Part shown: in pieces, positions 16,119 through 25,167 of the stretch
Numbering within the stretch: position 1 is the stretch's first letter
Layout of the letters: each line of letters starts with the position of its first letter
From: an uncultured Bacteroidales bacterium
Lineage (GTDB): Bacteria > Bacteroidota > Bacteroidia > Bacteroidales > F082
Length of the DNA: 64,000 nt
NCBI GenBank assembly: GCA_947166105.1
Contig: CAMVCZ010000007.1
Location: forward strand, 44,640 to 108,639
Reading direction: 5' to 3'
The notes under the pieces: model-generated
The model's database searches: none
The model's input: only the letters and a program-made list of their open reading frames with translations
What the model was told of the DNA's origin: nothing
Translations under genes and position numbers: made by a program

Positions 16119-18275
16119 ATGAAGAAAATCCTGACCCTCTTATCGCTGGCCGTCCTCGTGACTTTCGCTTTGCCAGCCTTGGCGCAAGAAAAGAAGTTGT
16201 TCACCCCCGAGGACGCTTCCTACAACAACCGCAACGTTTACGCCCAACGCCCCAACCAACTGAAATGGGTGGGCAACACCGACATCCTTATGCAGGTGAA
16301 AGACAAGGAAATCGTCACGATGAACCCGACCTCGAAAAAGGAAAACACCTTCCTGACCCTGGATGAACTGAACGCCTTCACAAAAGGCGAAGGTGTCAAC
16401 GACCTAACGCGCATTCCCCAACTGACTTGGCTCAACGACTACCAAGCCTATTTCTACGGTTTGAGCGACAATGGCATCTGCTTGAACAAAATGGACATCA
16501 AGAAAAAAACCATCGATGCCATGACCTCTATCCCACAAGATGCTGAGAACCAAACTGTTTGCAAGAAAAATATGTGTGTCGCCTATACCATTGACAACAA
16601 CCTCTTTGTGGCCTATGGCGACAAACAAATCCAAATCACAGACAACCCCAAAGGCGTGGTGGCCGGACAAAGTGTGCACCGCAACGAGTTTGCCATCGAC
16701 GGCGGCATTTTCTGGTCGCCTAATGGTGAGCTATTGGCTTATTATTCCATGGACGAGCGCATGGTAACCGATTATCCGCTTGTGGACGTAACCGAGCGCG
16801 TTGCCACGGCCAAGCCCATCAAATACCCGATGGCCGGCATGACGAGCCATCAGGTTACACTTCATGTTTATAATATGAATACTGGTAAAGATATTGTAAT
16901 CAAAACGGGCGAACCTGCCGAGCAATATCTCACCGCTGTCACCTGGAACCCTGACAACTGCCGCATTTACATTGGTGTTTTGAATCGCGAACAGAACCAC
17001 CTGAAGTTCAACGAATATGATGCCATCTTCAATGGCGACTTCATCCAAACCATTTTTGAAGACCGCGACGAACAGTATGTGGAGCCGCAAGGTCCCGCCT
17101 ACTTCCTCCCCGACAACCCAGACCAATTCATTTGGAAGGCGCAGCGCGACGGCTACTATCACCTTTATTTATACACGATTAGCAAAGGTACGGTCAAGCA
17201 ACTCACGCAGGGCAACTTCGTCATCACCGACTTCAACGGCTTCTCGCCCAACGGCAAATACATCTACTACCGCAGCACCGAAATCAGTCCGTTGGAACGC
17301 CACTGCTACATGATGGAACTCAAGAGCGGCAAGGTGACCCAAATCACCAAGGAACACGGCACTCACGATGTGGTTCCCTCCGCCGACGGCAAGTATTTCC
17401 TCGACTTCTACAACAGCACTGATGTACCCTACAATGTTGATTTGCAAGACAAAAACGGCAAGTTTGTCAGGCGCTTGCATGAGGCCGAAAACCCGCTGAA
17501 GGACTACTGCATCGGCCAAACCGTACTCGGCACGCTGAAGGCCGACGACGGACAAACCCTCTACACCCGCCTCATCAAGCCATACAACTTCGATGCTTCC
17601 AAGAAATATCCCGTCATCGTCTATGTCTATGGCGGCCCTCACGCCCAACTGATTACCGACACTTGGACGGCTGGCGCAGGCATTTACCTCAATTACTTGG
17701 CCCAAGAAGGCTTCCTCGTTTTCACCCTTGATAATCGTGGCTCCGCCGACCGTGGCGAGGCCTTTGAGCAGTGCATCCACCGCCAATGTGGACAACTCGA
17801 AATGCGCGACCAGATGACGGGCATTAATTGGCTAAAGACCTTGCCTTACGTCGATGCCAACCGCATCGGCAGCGATGGCTGGAGTTATGGCGGATTCATG
17901 TCAACTTCACTGAAAATCAACCATCCCGAAGTGTTCAAGGTGAGTGTGGCAGGCGGCCCCGTGCTGGATTGGAAGTATTATGAAATCATGTACGGCGAGC
18001 GCTATATGGACACGCCCGAAGAAAATCCCGAAGGCTACGAGCTGACCAGCCTCGAAAACAAGACCGACAAACTCGAAGGCAAGCTCCTGATGATCCATTG
18101 CACCACCGACCCCGTAGTAATGTGGCAGCACAGCCTCGTCTTCGTCGAGAACTGCATCCACAACGGCAAGCAACTCGACTATTTCGTCTATCCCGGCCAC
18201 GACCACAACGTCTACGGCATGGACAGGGCGCATTTGATTACCAAGATTACGCAGTATTTTAAGGATAATTTATGA
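16119..18275 (+). CDS. Dipeptidyl peptidase IV-like S9 serine peptidase
   Basis: A 718-residue protein with a signal peptide ending ALPALAQ. The first 460 residues form the DPP4-type beta-propeller (YYSMDERMVTDYP, FWSPNGELLAYY); the alpha/beta-hydrolase domain follows. The nucleophile is Ser589 in GWSYGGF; Asp664 (TTDP) and His694/His696 (PGHDHNV) complete the triad. Such enzymes remove X-Pro or X-Ala dipeptides and serve peptide use in asaccharolytic and saccharolytic Bacteroidales. The periplasm is the likely location. A terminator follows at 18385-18420. Confidence 0.9.
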   Translation: MKKILTLLSLAVLVTFALPALAQEKKLFTPEDASYNNRNVYAQRPNQLKWVGNTDILMQVKDKEIVTMNPTSKKENTFLTLDELNAFTKGEGVNDLTRIPQLTWLNDYQAYFYGLSDNGICLNKMDIKKKTIDAMTSIPQDAENQTVCKKNMCVAYTIDNNLFVAYGDKQIQITDNPKGVVAGQSVHRNEFAIDGGIFWSPNGELLAYYSMDERMVTDYPLVDVTERVATAKPIKYPMAGMTSHQVTLHVYNMNTGKDIVIKTGEPAEQYLTAVTWNPDNCRIYIGVLNREQNHLKFNEYDAIFNGDFIQTIFEDRDEQYVEPQGPAYFLPDNPDQFIWKAQRDGYYHLYLYTISKGTVKQLTQGNFVITDFNGFSPNGKYIYYRSTEISPLERHCYMMELKSGKVTQITKEHGTHDVVPSADGKYFLDFYNSTDVPYNVDLQDKNGKFVRRLHEAENPLKDYCIGQTVLGTLKADDGQTLYTRLIKPYNFDASKKYPVIVYVYGGPHAQLITDTWTAGAGIYLNYLAQEGFLVFTLDNRGSADRGEAFEQCIHRQCGQLEMRDQMTGINWLKTLPYVDANRIGSDGWSYGGFMSTSLKINHPEVFKVSVAGGPVLDWKYYEIMYGERYMDTPEENPEGYELTSLENKTDKLEGKLLMIHCTTDPVVMWQHSLVFVENCIHNGKQLDYFVYPGHDHNVYGMDRAHLITKITQYFKDNL

Positions 18276-18384
18276 TGGGGATTGCGTTGCAAGAAATCTT
18301 TCAAAAATCAATTCAAAATCAATCAAAAAAGCTTTTCTAAAGATTTTGAAATAGATTTTCTAAGATTTCTGCCGTAAGGCATCC

Positions 18385-18420
18385 AAAAAAAGCCCTCCGC
18401 CATTAAACGGAAGGCTTTTT
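18385..18420 (+). terminator. Terminator downstream of the S9 peptidase
   Basis: AAAAAGCC and GGCTTTTT flank CTCCG...CGGAA; the stem ends in a run of T. Confidence 0.7.
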
Positions 18421-18486
18421 CACTATCTAATAATCTTATTTGGAATCTTTCAACTTTGAATGACTTCCTTTTTTCTTTTTGCCGTC

Positions 18487-18507
18487 ATAGCGGACTTGAT
18501 CCGCTAT
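18487..18507. repeat. Short palindrome of a dispersed type
   Basis: ATAGCGGA and TCCGCTAT around CTTGA, within GTCATAGCGG...CCGCTATCTCC. Repeats of this kind (rc GCGGATCAAGTCCGC) are frequent in intergenic DNA of several bacterial groups, as I recall. Confidence 0.45.
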
Positions 18508-18628
18508 CTCCCACGCTGAAGGGTCATCCTTTTCCACTCAGGATCTCGATGCATTTCCAGTCCTTGTCAGCCTAATGGCATAGTTTTTGTTATTTTGTTT
18601 AGCAAGTCAATCCCAAACATTTAACGCT

Positions 18629-19399
18629 ATGAAAAGATTTTTGCTTTATCTCTTAGTTTTTGTTACGCTTCCTGCAATGGCCCAATACCGAGGTCATGGA
18701 GGTCACGGACATGATGGTCATAATCATCAAGGTCAAGCCTCGTCACTTACCATTGTCGCACCCCATCACCAAACGTTTTGGCTTTTCGTCGATGATGTGC
18801 TGCAAAACGAGCAATCGGTACACTCCATTCGTATCAACAACCTTTGGCCTGACGAGTTTTACATCCGTGTAGAACTTGACAATCGCGAGCAAAATTGCCT
18901 CGGTCAGTTCATCGACTTGCACTATCCCCAAGGTTTCAGAATCATCGAACATCGCGGCTTTTATGGCTTGGAACCTACACAAGGCGACATCCGTCCCGAG
19001 TTAGTTATGAACCTGAACATAGGCAACATCATGCCAGAACCACCCATGCCCCCTACGCCACATGAAGAAATGGTGATTCCTGTACCTGTTCCGCCAATAC
19101 AGCCAGAACCAATGGGTATGTCACCCAAAGACTTTGGCGAAGCCTATGCGATGATTCAGCGCGAGAGTTTCGATGACACTCGCCTTACAATTGCCAAACA
19201 AGTGGTTGTAACCAACAAGATGATGGTCAACCAGATAGCACAAATAGCAAGACTATTCTCTTTTGAGAACAATCGGCTGGAATTTGCCAAGTTCGCCTAT
19301 CCCTATTGCATCGAGAAAAACAAATACTATCTACTTTATGACGTATTTGACCACGATAGTTCGAAACATGAATTGAACGAGTATATCCAAGGACTGTAA
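18629..19399 (+). CDS. Secreted DUF4476 protein with His-rich N-terminus
   Basis: A 256-residue protein. The signal peptide ends at PAMAQ, followed by a His/Gly-rich stretch (YRGHGGHGHDGHNHQG) that could bind metal. A beta domain (about 35-125) and a Pro-rich linker (PEPPMPPTPHEE) lead to a C-terminal helical DUF4476 domain (about 165-256; FGEAYAMIQRESFDDTRL). DUF4476 proteins are common in Bacteroidetes and have no known function. An upstream in-frame ATG at 18587 would spoil the signal peptide. Confidence 0.75.
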   Translation: MKRFLLYLLVFVTLPAMAQYRGHGGHGHDGHNHQGQASSLTIVAPHHQTFWLFVDDVLQNEQSVHSIRINNLWPDEFYIRVELDNREQNCLGQFIDLHYPQGFRIIEHRGFYGLEPTQGDIRPELVMNLNIGNIMPEPPMPPTPHEEMVIPVPVPPIQPEPMGMSPKDFGEAYAMIQRESFDDTRLTIAKQVVVTNKMMVNQIAQIARLFSFENNRLEFAKFAYPYCIEKNKYYLLYDVFDHDSSKHELNEYIQGL

Positions 19400-19415
19400 T
19401 TACTAAAGGCTCAAC

Positions 19416-19455
19416 ATAAAAAAAGAGGGGGTATCCATTCTTTCCCCCTCTTTTA
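19416..19455. terminator. Bidirectional terminator between DUF4476 gene and hydG
   Basis: AAAAGAGGGGG (19421-19431) pairs with CCCCCTCTTTT (19444-19454); A/T runs on both sides serve both convergent genes. Confidence 0.8.
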
Positions 19456-19482
19456 ATATTAGTTAATCACAATTGAAAGCGG

Positions 19483-20937
19483 TTAGAAATAAAGGTCCCT
19501 CTCCCCTGCCTTGATGCGCTCAATACGGCGCTGAAGCTCGTCGAGGAACTTCGGGTCGACATTCTTGAAGTTGTTCTCGATGCACTTCCAGCCTTTGGCT
19601 GCGACTTCAGGCGTGGCATAATCGACCAAATATTCCGCCAAAGTGAGGATGGCATTCGGCGTGCAGTAGCGCTTGATGAAGCCCGGCACGCTGAACTCCA
19701 TAAAGTGCTCACCGGTTCTGCCAAGCCGATAACAGGCCGTGCAGAAACTCGGGATGAAGTCGTGGTCGAGGAGCTTGTCGATGATGTCGCCCAACGAGCG
19801 GTCGTCGCCAATCTTGAACTGCTCGCGGTGCAGGTTTTGGTCCTCCTGCTTGTCGCTGTTCTTCTCCTCTTCCTCGTGGTGGTATTTGTAGTCGCCAATT
19901 TGAAGGTTGGTGCCGCCATCGATTTGCGAAATGCCGTATTCGATGGCCTTGGCGCGGAAAGCGGCATCCTCGCGGGCGGTCAAAATCATACCCGTGTAAG
20001 GCACGGCCAAACGGAAAATGGCGATGATTTTCTCAAAAGTCTCATCATCAACGAAATACTTCTTGTCGATGTTCAGACCCGAAGCGTCCTTGATGCGCGG
20101 GAACGAAATCGTGTGCGGACCCACGTTGAAGCACGCCTCCAAGTGGTTGGTGTGGCGAATCATGGCCAGCACCTCGTAACGCCAGTCATAAAGGCCGAAA
20201 AGAATACCAAGACCGTTATCGTCGATGCCGGCCTGCTGGGCGCGGTCCATAGAAGTCAAGCGGTAGTTGTAGTCGCCTTTCTTGGTGTTGGCGGGATGAT
20301 ATTCGTTGTAAATCTCTGGGCAATAGGTCTCTTGGAAAATCTGATAGGTGCCGATGCCCGCCTCTTTCACGATGCGGAAGCCTTCCACATCCAAAGGAGC
20401 AGCATTAATGTTCACACGGCGAATGCTGCCCTTGCCTTTCTTGGTGGCGTAGGTAACTTTCACGGTGTGAGCGATATACTCGGGCGAATATTTCGGCGAC
20501 TCGCCATAGACGAGGATGAGGCGCTTTTGGCCATCGTCTTCGAGAGCCTCCACGTTGCGGATGAGTTCCTCATCGGTCAAAGTGGTGCGGATTTGTTCCT
20601 TGTTCGAGGAACGGAAACCGCAATAAACGCAGTTGTTCACGCAGTAGTTGCCCACATACAGCGGGGCGAACAGCACGATACGATTGCCGTAGATGCGGCG
20701 TTTCAGTTCACGGGCGCCTTCCTTGATTTCCTCTACCAATTTCGGGTCGGTGGTGTTGACAAGGACGGCGGTCTCCTCCATCGTCAGGCGGTTCTTGTCC
20801 AACGACTTCTGGATAATTTCGCGCACACGTTCAGGCGTGCTCTTCGTTTTGTTGATGTAGTCCCAAATCTCTTCCGAGGAGATAAACGGGCGGTTAGGCT
20901 CGTCAGGGATGCGGCATTTTTCGGGATGAAATTGCAT
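19483..20937 (-). CDS. hydG: [FeFe]-hydrogenase maturase HydG
   Basis: A 484-residue radical SAM protein. Cys99, Cys103 and Cys106 (CVNNCVYC) bind the SAM cluster, and the C-terminal CTACYRLGR plus a later KRYC cysteine match the HydG auxiliary-cluster site. HydG cleaves tyrosine to give the CO and cyanide ligands of the hydrogenase H-cluster, so the cell should have an [FeFe] hydrogenase for disposing of electrons as hydrogen. HydE, HydF and the hydrogenase are not in the window. A charged insert (about residues 350-372, HHEEEEKNSDKQEDQ) lengthens the loop before the C-terminal domain. A TM1266-type regulator lies 20 bp upstream. Confidence 0.95.
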   Translation of the reverse strand: MQFHPEKCRIPDEPNRPFISSEEIWDYINKTKSTPERVREIIQKSLDKNRLTMEETAVLVNTTDPKLVEEIKEGARELKRRIYGNRIVLFAPLYVGNYCVNNCVYCGFRSSNKEQIRTTLTDEELIRNVEALEDDGQKRLILVYGESPKYSPEYIAHTVKVTYATKKGKGSIRRVNINAAPLDVEGFRIVKEAGIGTYQIFQETYCPEIYNEYHPANTKKGDYNYRLTSMDRAQQAGIDDNGLGILFGLYDWRYEVLAMIRHTNHLEACFNVGPHTISFPRIKDASGLNIDKKYFVDDETFEKIIAIFRLAVPYTGMILTAREDAAFRAKAIEYGISQIDGGTNLQIGDYKYHHEEEEKNSDKQEDQNLHREQFKIGDDRSLGDIIDKLLDHDFIPSFCTACYRLGRTGEHFMEFSVPGFIKRYCTPNAILTLAEYLVDYATPEVAAKGWKCIENNFKNVDPKFLDELQRRIERIKAGERDLYF

Positions 20938-20957
20938 AACTTTATGATTTTTAGAAT

Positions 20958-21203
20958 TTAATGAGCAGTTTTAAGCAAAGCCGACTTCACCTCGATGCCT
21001 TCGATGCGACCCAACTGGCCCGTGAGGGAACCAATCTCATCGGTGGTGCCTTCGAAAATGACGGAAATGATGCTGTAATTACCACGCGGGAAGCCTTGAC
21101 GGCAGATGATGATGCCCGCGTGACGGGATAGCACCGCGTTGACTTGTGGCGCGGCTTCACGGTTTCCCACATAAATAAGGACTGAGCCTATTCTCCTTTC
21201 CAT
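20958..21203 (-). CDS. TM1266-family putative iron-only hydrogenase regulator
   Basis: An 81-residue ACT/NikR-C-like ferredoxin-fold protein (MERRIGSVLIYVGNREAAPQ, GNYSIISVIFEG). This family is regularly next to hydrogenase maturation genes, as here with hydG 20 bp downstream. The ATG is preceded by GGAGGAAA (21209-21216), an unusually good Shine-Dalgarno sequence for this genome. It lacks a DNA-binding region of its own. Confidence 0.85.
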   Translation of the reverse strand: MERRIGSVLIYVGNREAAPQVNAVLSRHAGIIICRQGFPRGNYSIISVIFEGTTDEIGSLTGQLGRIEGIEVKSALLKTAH

Positions 21204-21208
21204 TTGAA

Positions 21209-21216
21209 TTTCCTCC
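21209..21216 (-). promoter_or_regulatory. Strong Shine-Dalgarno before the TM1266-type gene
   Basis: GGAGGAAA six bases upstream of the ATG at 21203. Few other genes in the window have such a site. Confidence 0.6.
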
Positions 21217-21304
21217 GGATCAGATGATTATGATTCCCCGCACGGGCCTCGATGTCAACGCATTGTCTTCATCTCAGCGATGGTGCGGCTTTGATTTGCG
21301 GCGG

Positions 21305-21312
21305 CAAAATTA
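21305..21312 (-). promoter_or_regulatory. -7 element of the TM1266-hydG operon
   Basis: TAATTTTG on the minus strand; gives a leader of about 95 nt before 21203. Confidence 0.45.
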
Positions 21313-21420
21313 CGATTTTTTGAACAAATGGTTCAAAATAATATGATTAATATGGATTTTTTGCTTGTTGGCAGGGGTTTACACCGCCTGCCTAATTTCT
21401 GTCGTCCCTGCGGGACTGAT

Positions 21421-21912
21421 TCAATACTCCACCTTATCTTGCTTCTCCTCCCAAGCGCGGAAGGTGCGAATGGCTTCGTCGCGGAGCAAAGGGATGGCAG
21501 GCACGGTGCGCGATTCCTGATGCTGCTCCAACTCCTTGTAAATGAAGTCGTCGGCGAAGTCGATGGCGGCGGCATCCTTTTTCGTGTTGCCATAGTAGAT
21601 GCGCTTGATATGCGCCCAATAGATGGCACCGAGGCACATCGGGCAAGGCTCACACGAGGTGTAGATGACGCAATCCGAGAGGTCGAAAGTGCCGAGTTTG
21701 CGGCAAGCCTGACGGATGGTGTTCACCTCAGCATGGGCGGTGGGGTCGTTGTCGCGGGTCACGCTGTTGGAACTGCCAGCGACGATTTCTCCATCTTTCA
21801 CAATGACGGCCCCGAAGGGACCGCCACCGTTTTTCACGCTTTCGTCGGCCAATCGGATGGCCTCACGCATGAAAGTTTTATCTTGTTCCGTGATATTCAT
21901 AGTTTTTTTCAT
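21421..21912 (-). CDS. GuaD-like nucleoside/guanine deaminase
   Basis: A 163-residue cytidine-deaminase-fold protein. Zinc ligands are His60 with catalytic Glu62 (HAE) and Cys90/Cys93 (PCPMC). Length and the end region (SRTVPAIPLLRDEAIRTF) fit the small GuaD-type guanine deaminases rather than tRNA adenosine deaminase. It would convert guanine to xanthine in purine salvage. The start may be 21900 (MNITEQD). The promoter is back to back with that of the next gene. Confidence 0.8.
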   Translation of the reverse strand: MKKTMNITEQDKTFMREAIRLADESVKNGGGPFGAVIVKDGEIVAGSSNSVTRDNDPTAHAEVNTIRQACRKLGTFDLSDCVIYTSCEPCPMCLGAIYWAHIKRIYYGNTKKDAAAIDFADDFIYKELEQHQESRTVPAIPLLRDEAIRTFRAWEEKQDKVEY

Positions 21913-21922
21913 TTTCCAACCG

Positions 21923-21930
21923 CAAAAATA
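21923..21930 (-). promoter_or_regulatory. -7 element of the deaminase gene
   Basis: TATTTTTG on the minus strand, 11 bases before 21912 and 23 before 21900, which favours the later start. Confidence 0.5.
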
Positions 21931-21952
21931 GCACTTTTACAAACAAAATCCC

Positions 21953-21960
21953 TATCTTTG
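21953..21960 (+). promoter_or_regulatory. -7 element of the T9SS thioredoxin-like gene
   Basis: TATCTTTG, 31 bases before the ATG at 21991. Confidence 0.55.
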
Positions 21961-21990
21961 TCCCGTTTAACACTTTAATTTTTTAAAAAC

Positions 21991-23829
21991 ATGAAAAAAC
22001 TTGTTACCCTTTTGCTCGCGCTGGCCCTCGGTTTTGGCCTGAAAGCGCAATGTCCGCTCAACCAAGCCGTCGACTTCACGGCTACGGACTGCCACGGCAC
22101 TGAAGTCCACCTGTTCGACATCCTCGACGGCGGCCAGTATGTGCTCATCGACTTCTTCTTCGTCAATTGCGGCCCCTGCCAGCAAGCCACCCCGAAAGTG
22201 GTGGAATCCTATTACGCCATGGGCTGCAACATGCACGATGTGTTCTACATGGAAATCTCCGACCGCGACAGCGATGCGGCCTGCCAAAACTGGTGCCAAA
22301 ACTACGGTGTGGAATACCCGACCATCGGCGGTCCTGCTGGCGGTAGTGGCATTTGCAACACCTATCAAATCGGTGCTTTCCCCACCGTCATCCTGATTGC
22401 TCCCGACAGGCAAATCCTCATCAACGACCTGTGGCCCATCAGCAACGCCCAAACTGTCATCAATGCTTTGGAGCAACATGGTCTGCAACAGCACGACTGC
22501 AACACGCCGAGCTACAACCCGCAAGTGAGCATCACGGTGGACCAAGTGCTTGAAACCGAGGTAACGGCCACCTTTACGCCTAATGCCGACTGCGCCTCCT
22601 ACGGCTATATGATGGCCACCGAGGCCGAGATTCAGGAATGGATGGGCATCGCTGGCCTCGATTTGCCCGAATACCTTTGGACCTACGGTATGCCTGGCGA
22701 AGGCACGTTAGCCAACACCTTCACCGACCTCACGCCCGACACGGAATACGTCATCTACGCCGTGCCTGCCGATGCCGACGGCAACCTCGGCGAGGTGGTG
22801 CAAGTGCCCGTCACCACCACGCCCGGCGGCAGCTATGAGATCCTTCCCGACTTCACCGGCACCGACATCGACGGCAACGAAATCCACATCTACGACATCC
22901 TCGACGGCGGCCAATGGATGCTCATCCACTTCTTCCTCGTCGACGACAGCTACGACTTCATGCCTTACCTGACGGAATCCTACCGCCTCTTCGGCTGCAA
23001 CGAACACGACGTGTTCTACATGGAAGTGACGCCCAACGGCTACGATGACGCCGCCCGCGCCTGGGCCGAGCACTACGGCGTGCAATATCCCACCATCAGC
23101 CGCACCGGTGGCGCCAACAGCTTCGTGCAAGACATCCCCGTAGGCTTCTATCCCACCGTGATGCTCATCAACCCCAACCACGAAATCGTCGTCCGCGACA
23201 TCTATCCCATCATCGACACCCAAACCATCATCGACGCTATGGAAAGCGAAGGCATCGAGCAGCATCCTTGCTATGAGGAAACGCTGACTTTCAGCATGGA
23301 TACGGTGAATATCGTTGACAGTCAATATGAAATAAATTGGATTACTGTTTACAACAACACTACTGAAGATGCTATAGTCACCAATATTCATGACGGATAT
23401 GAGTATCTGGCTTTCATTATAGATGGCGAAGAAATCTATTGCTATGAACCAATAGAAATCTCCATTCCTCAAGGCGAATCCAAAGAGTTAGGTGTTGTAT
23501 GTAATGTCGTGGCAAAAGGCATCGTGTCTGATATTGTCACCTTGACAAGTAACCTGCCTGATGCCAGCTTTGTGGTTGTTTTGGAAGAACCTTGGTCAGT
23601 GGATGAAAACGAGGCTTCGGCCACCCTTTACCCCAATCCCGCCAACGACTTCGTGACCTTGAAGGGCGAAAACCTTGGCACGGTGCAAGTCTTCAACACC
23701 CTCGGCCAAAAAGTGGACGAATTCGAGGCCAACGACAGCGAACTCCGCATCAATACGAGCGGCTATGAAAGCGGTGTCTATGTCGTCAAAACTGGCGAAA
23801 AAATGATGAAATTTGTGGTGAAACATTGA
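21991..23829 (+). CDS. T9SS-exported protein with two thioredoxin-like domains
   Basis: A 612-residue protein. The signal peptide ends at GLKAQ. The first redoxin domain (about 25-170) has NCGPC in the thioredoxin active-site place. A fibronectin-like linker follows (about 175-280). A second redoxin domain (about 285-430) repeats the fold (DILDGGQWMLIHFF, VFYMEV, GFYPTVMLI) but has DDSYDF instead of CxxC, so it cannot do thiol exchange. The end is a type A T9SS sorting domain (LYPNPANDFVTLKGE, GVYVVKTG, MKFVVKH). The protein is probably released or displayed at the surface; its partner is unknown. The tail from about 23300 is less GC-rich than the redoxin part. Confidence 0.85.
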   Translation: MKKLVTLLLALALGFGLKAQCPLNQAVDFTATDCHGTEVHLFDILDGGQYVLIDFFFVNCGPCQQATPKVVESYYAMGCNMHDVFYMEISDRDSDAACQNWCQNYGVEYPTIGGPAGGSGICNTYQIGAFPTVILIAPDRQILINDLWPISNAQTVINALEQHGLQQHDCNTPSYNPQVSITVDQVLETEVTATFTPNADCASYGYMMATEAEIQEWMGIAGLDLPEYLWTYGMPGEGTLANTFTDLTPDTEYVIYAVPADADGNLGEVVQVPVTTTPGGSYEILPDFTGTDIDGNEIHIYDILDGGQWMLIHFFLVDDSYDFMPYLTESYRLFGCNEHDVFYMEVTPNGYDDAARAWAEHYGVQYPTISRTGGANSFVQDIPVGFYPTVMLINPNHEIVVRDIYPIIDTQTIIDAMESEGIEQHPCYEETLTFSMDTVNIVDSQYEINWITVYNNTTEDAIVTNIHDGYEYLAFIIDGEEIYCYEPIEISIPQGESKELGVVCNVVAKGIVSDIVTLTSNLPDASFVVVLEEPWSVDENEASATLYPNPANDFVTLKGENLGTVQVFNTLGQKVDEFEANDSELRINTSGYESGVYVVKTGEKMMKFVVKH

Positions 23830-23850
23830 TAAAAAACACCGAAAATCGAC

Positions 23851-23885
23851 AAAAACCGCTTCTTTTTGAGGCGGTTTTTGTTTTA
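23851..23885 (+). terminator. Terminator of the T9SS thioredoxin-like gene
   Basis: AAAAACCGC (23851-23859) and GCGGTTTTT (23871-23879), followed by more T. Confidence 0.8.
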
Positions 23886-23955
23886 AAAACGCAAAAAATT
23901 CACTGTTTTTTGAAAAAAATTATTGCTTAATGTGTTGATTTATTGAAAAAAGATG

Positions 23956-23963
23956 TATTTTTG
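23956..23963 (+). promoter_or_regulatory. -7 element of the ATPase at 24015
   Basis: TATTTTTG, 52 bases before the start codon. Confidence 0.5.
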
Positions 23964-23965
23964 CA

Positions 23966-24002
23966 TTACGGAAAAGTTGTAACGAAAATCCTGTAACGAA
24001 AA
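23966..24002. repeat. Three short direct repeats in the ATPase leader
   Basis: TTACGGAAAA (23966), GTAACGAAAA (23979) and GTAACGAAAA (23993), 13-14 bases apart, between the promoter and start codon. Could be a binding site for an autoregulator. Confidence 0.4.
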
Positions 24003-24014
24003 ATATGGAATACA

Positions 24015-25154
24015 ATGATGAAGAAACTGCCCAATCCTTTCCTATACCAAGGCTATGAAAGCCCCGAATATTTCTGCGACCGCGTTGCGGAAACCGAGCA
24101 ATTGGCCGCGCACCTTCGTAATGGGCGCAACGTCACCTTGATTTCTCCCCGAAGAATCGGGAAAACCGGCTTGATCCAAAACACTTTTTACCGCATCAAG
24201 GAGCAAGACAAAGACGCCATTTGCCTTTACCTCGACATTTTCCCGACCAAAAGCCAGGCCGAAATGGTGCGCATGTTGGGCAACGCCGTCATCAACGAAG
24301 TGATGTCGAAAACCAAATCGCTGAAAAAGAAAGCATTGGATTATTTCAGCGCATGGAAACCCGTGCTCGGCATGGACCCGCTGACGGGCTTTCCAACGCT
24401 GTCCATCAACATCGAGCCGAAGCAATCCGAAATCACCCTGAAAGGCATCTTCGACTACCTGACCTCGTTGAACAAAGAGGTATTCATCGCCATCGACGAG
24501 TTCCAGCAGGTGGCCGAATATCCCGAAACCGGCACCGAGGCCTTGCTGCGCTCGCATATCCAATTTGCGCAGAATGTGCATTTTGTCTTTTCGGGCAGCA
24601 AGCAGCATCTGATGGCCGAAATGTTCGGCTCGCCGCAACGGCCTTTCTACCAAAGCACCGAAACGATGGGGCTGCTCCCTTTGGACGAAGACATCTATTA
24701 CGATTTCGCCAACCGTTTCTTCACCGAAAAGAAAGGCATCCTTGACCGACAGATTTTCCACGATTTGTATGCGCGTTTCGACGGCTACACATGGTACATC
24801 CAATCCGTCTTGAACCGCCTCTATGAGGAAAACCGCAAGGTGACGACTTCGGGCCAGCTTCTCGACGCCATCCGCTTGGTGATGTTAGGCAAGGCCACCC
24901 AATACGAGAACATCATCCAATTCCTGACGGACAACCAATTCTCGCTCCTCAAGGCCATCGCGCAAGAAAGGAAAGTCGGTCAGCCGACGGCGCAGGAATT
25001 CATCCAAAAATACAGCCTTTCAGGCGCAAGCAGCGTGCAAAGCGCCTTGGAGACCCTTGTCAACAAGGAACTTGTGTATTCCCTTCCCGACGGATACATC
25101 ATCTACGACCGTTTCTTCGACTTATGGCTTCAACGATTCCCGAACATCTATTGA
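24015..25154 (+). CDS. AAA ATPase of the archaeal-ATPase type
   Basis: A 379-residue protein starting MMKKLPNPFLYQGYESPEYF. Walker A is SPRRIGKT (44-51) and Walker B VFIAIDEF (Asp161, Glu162). The sensor region GSKQHLMAEMF and a winged-helix-like C-terminus (SGASSVQSALETLVNKELV, FFDLWLQRF) are those of the widespread Bacteroidetes ATPases with an N-terminal YxxPEYFCDR segment. Unlike the ones at 1-3085 it has no C-terminal nuclease. Function unknown. It is followed after 13 bp by the isomerase-like gene, with which it may share a transcript. Confidence 0.8.
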   Translation: MMKKLPNPFLYQGYESPEYFCDRVAETEQLAAHLRNGRNVTLISPRRIGKTGLIQNTFYRIKEQDKDAICLYLDIFPTKSQAEMVRMLGNAVINEVMSKTKSLKKKALDYFSAWKPVLGMDPLTGFPTLSINIEPKQSEITLKGIFDYLTSLNKEVFIAIDEFQQVAEYPETGTEALLRSHIQFAQNVHFVFSGSKQHLMAEMFGSPQRPFYQSTETMGLLPLDEDIYYDFANRFFTEKKGILDRQIFHDLYARFDGYTWYIQSVLNRLYEENRKVTTSGQLLDAIRLVMLGKATQYENIIQFLTDNQFSLLKAIAQERKVGQPTAQEFIQKYSLSGASSVQSALETLVNKELVYSLPDGYIIYDRFFDLWLQRFPNIY

Positions 25155-25167
25155 AAACCCTTGAAAA

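Larger units (their letters stand above)
18276..18628. other. Intergenic stretch with terminator and palindrome
   Basis: About 350 bp. It holds the peptidase terminator and a dispersed-type palindrome (18487-18507). No clean TAnnTTTG precedes the next gene; the closest is a one-base-short TATTTTG at about 18592. Confidence 0.5.

Noticed and set aside
19705..20961. 418-codon plus-strand open frame
   Set aside because: Fully antisense to hydG, no promoter, no recognisable domain.
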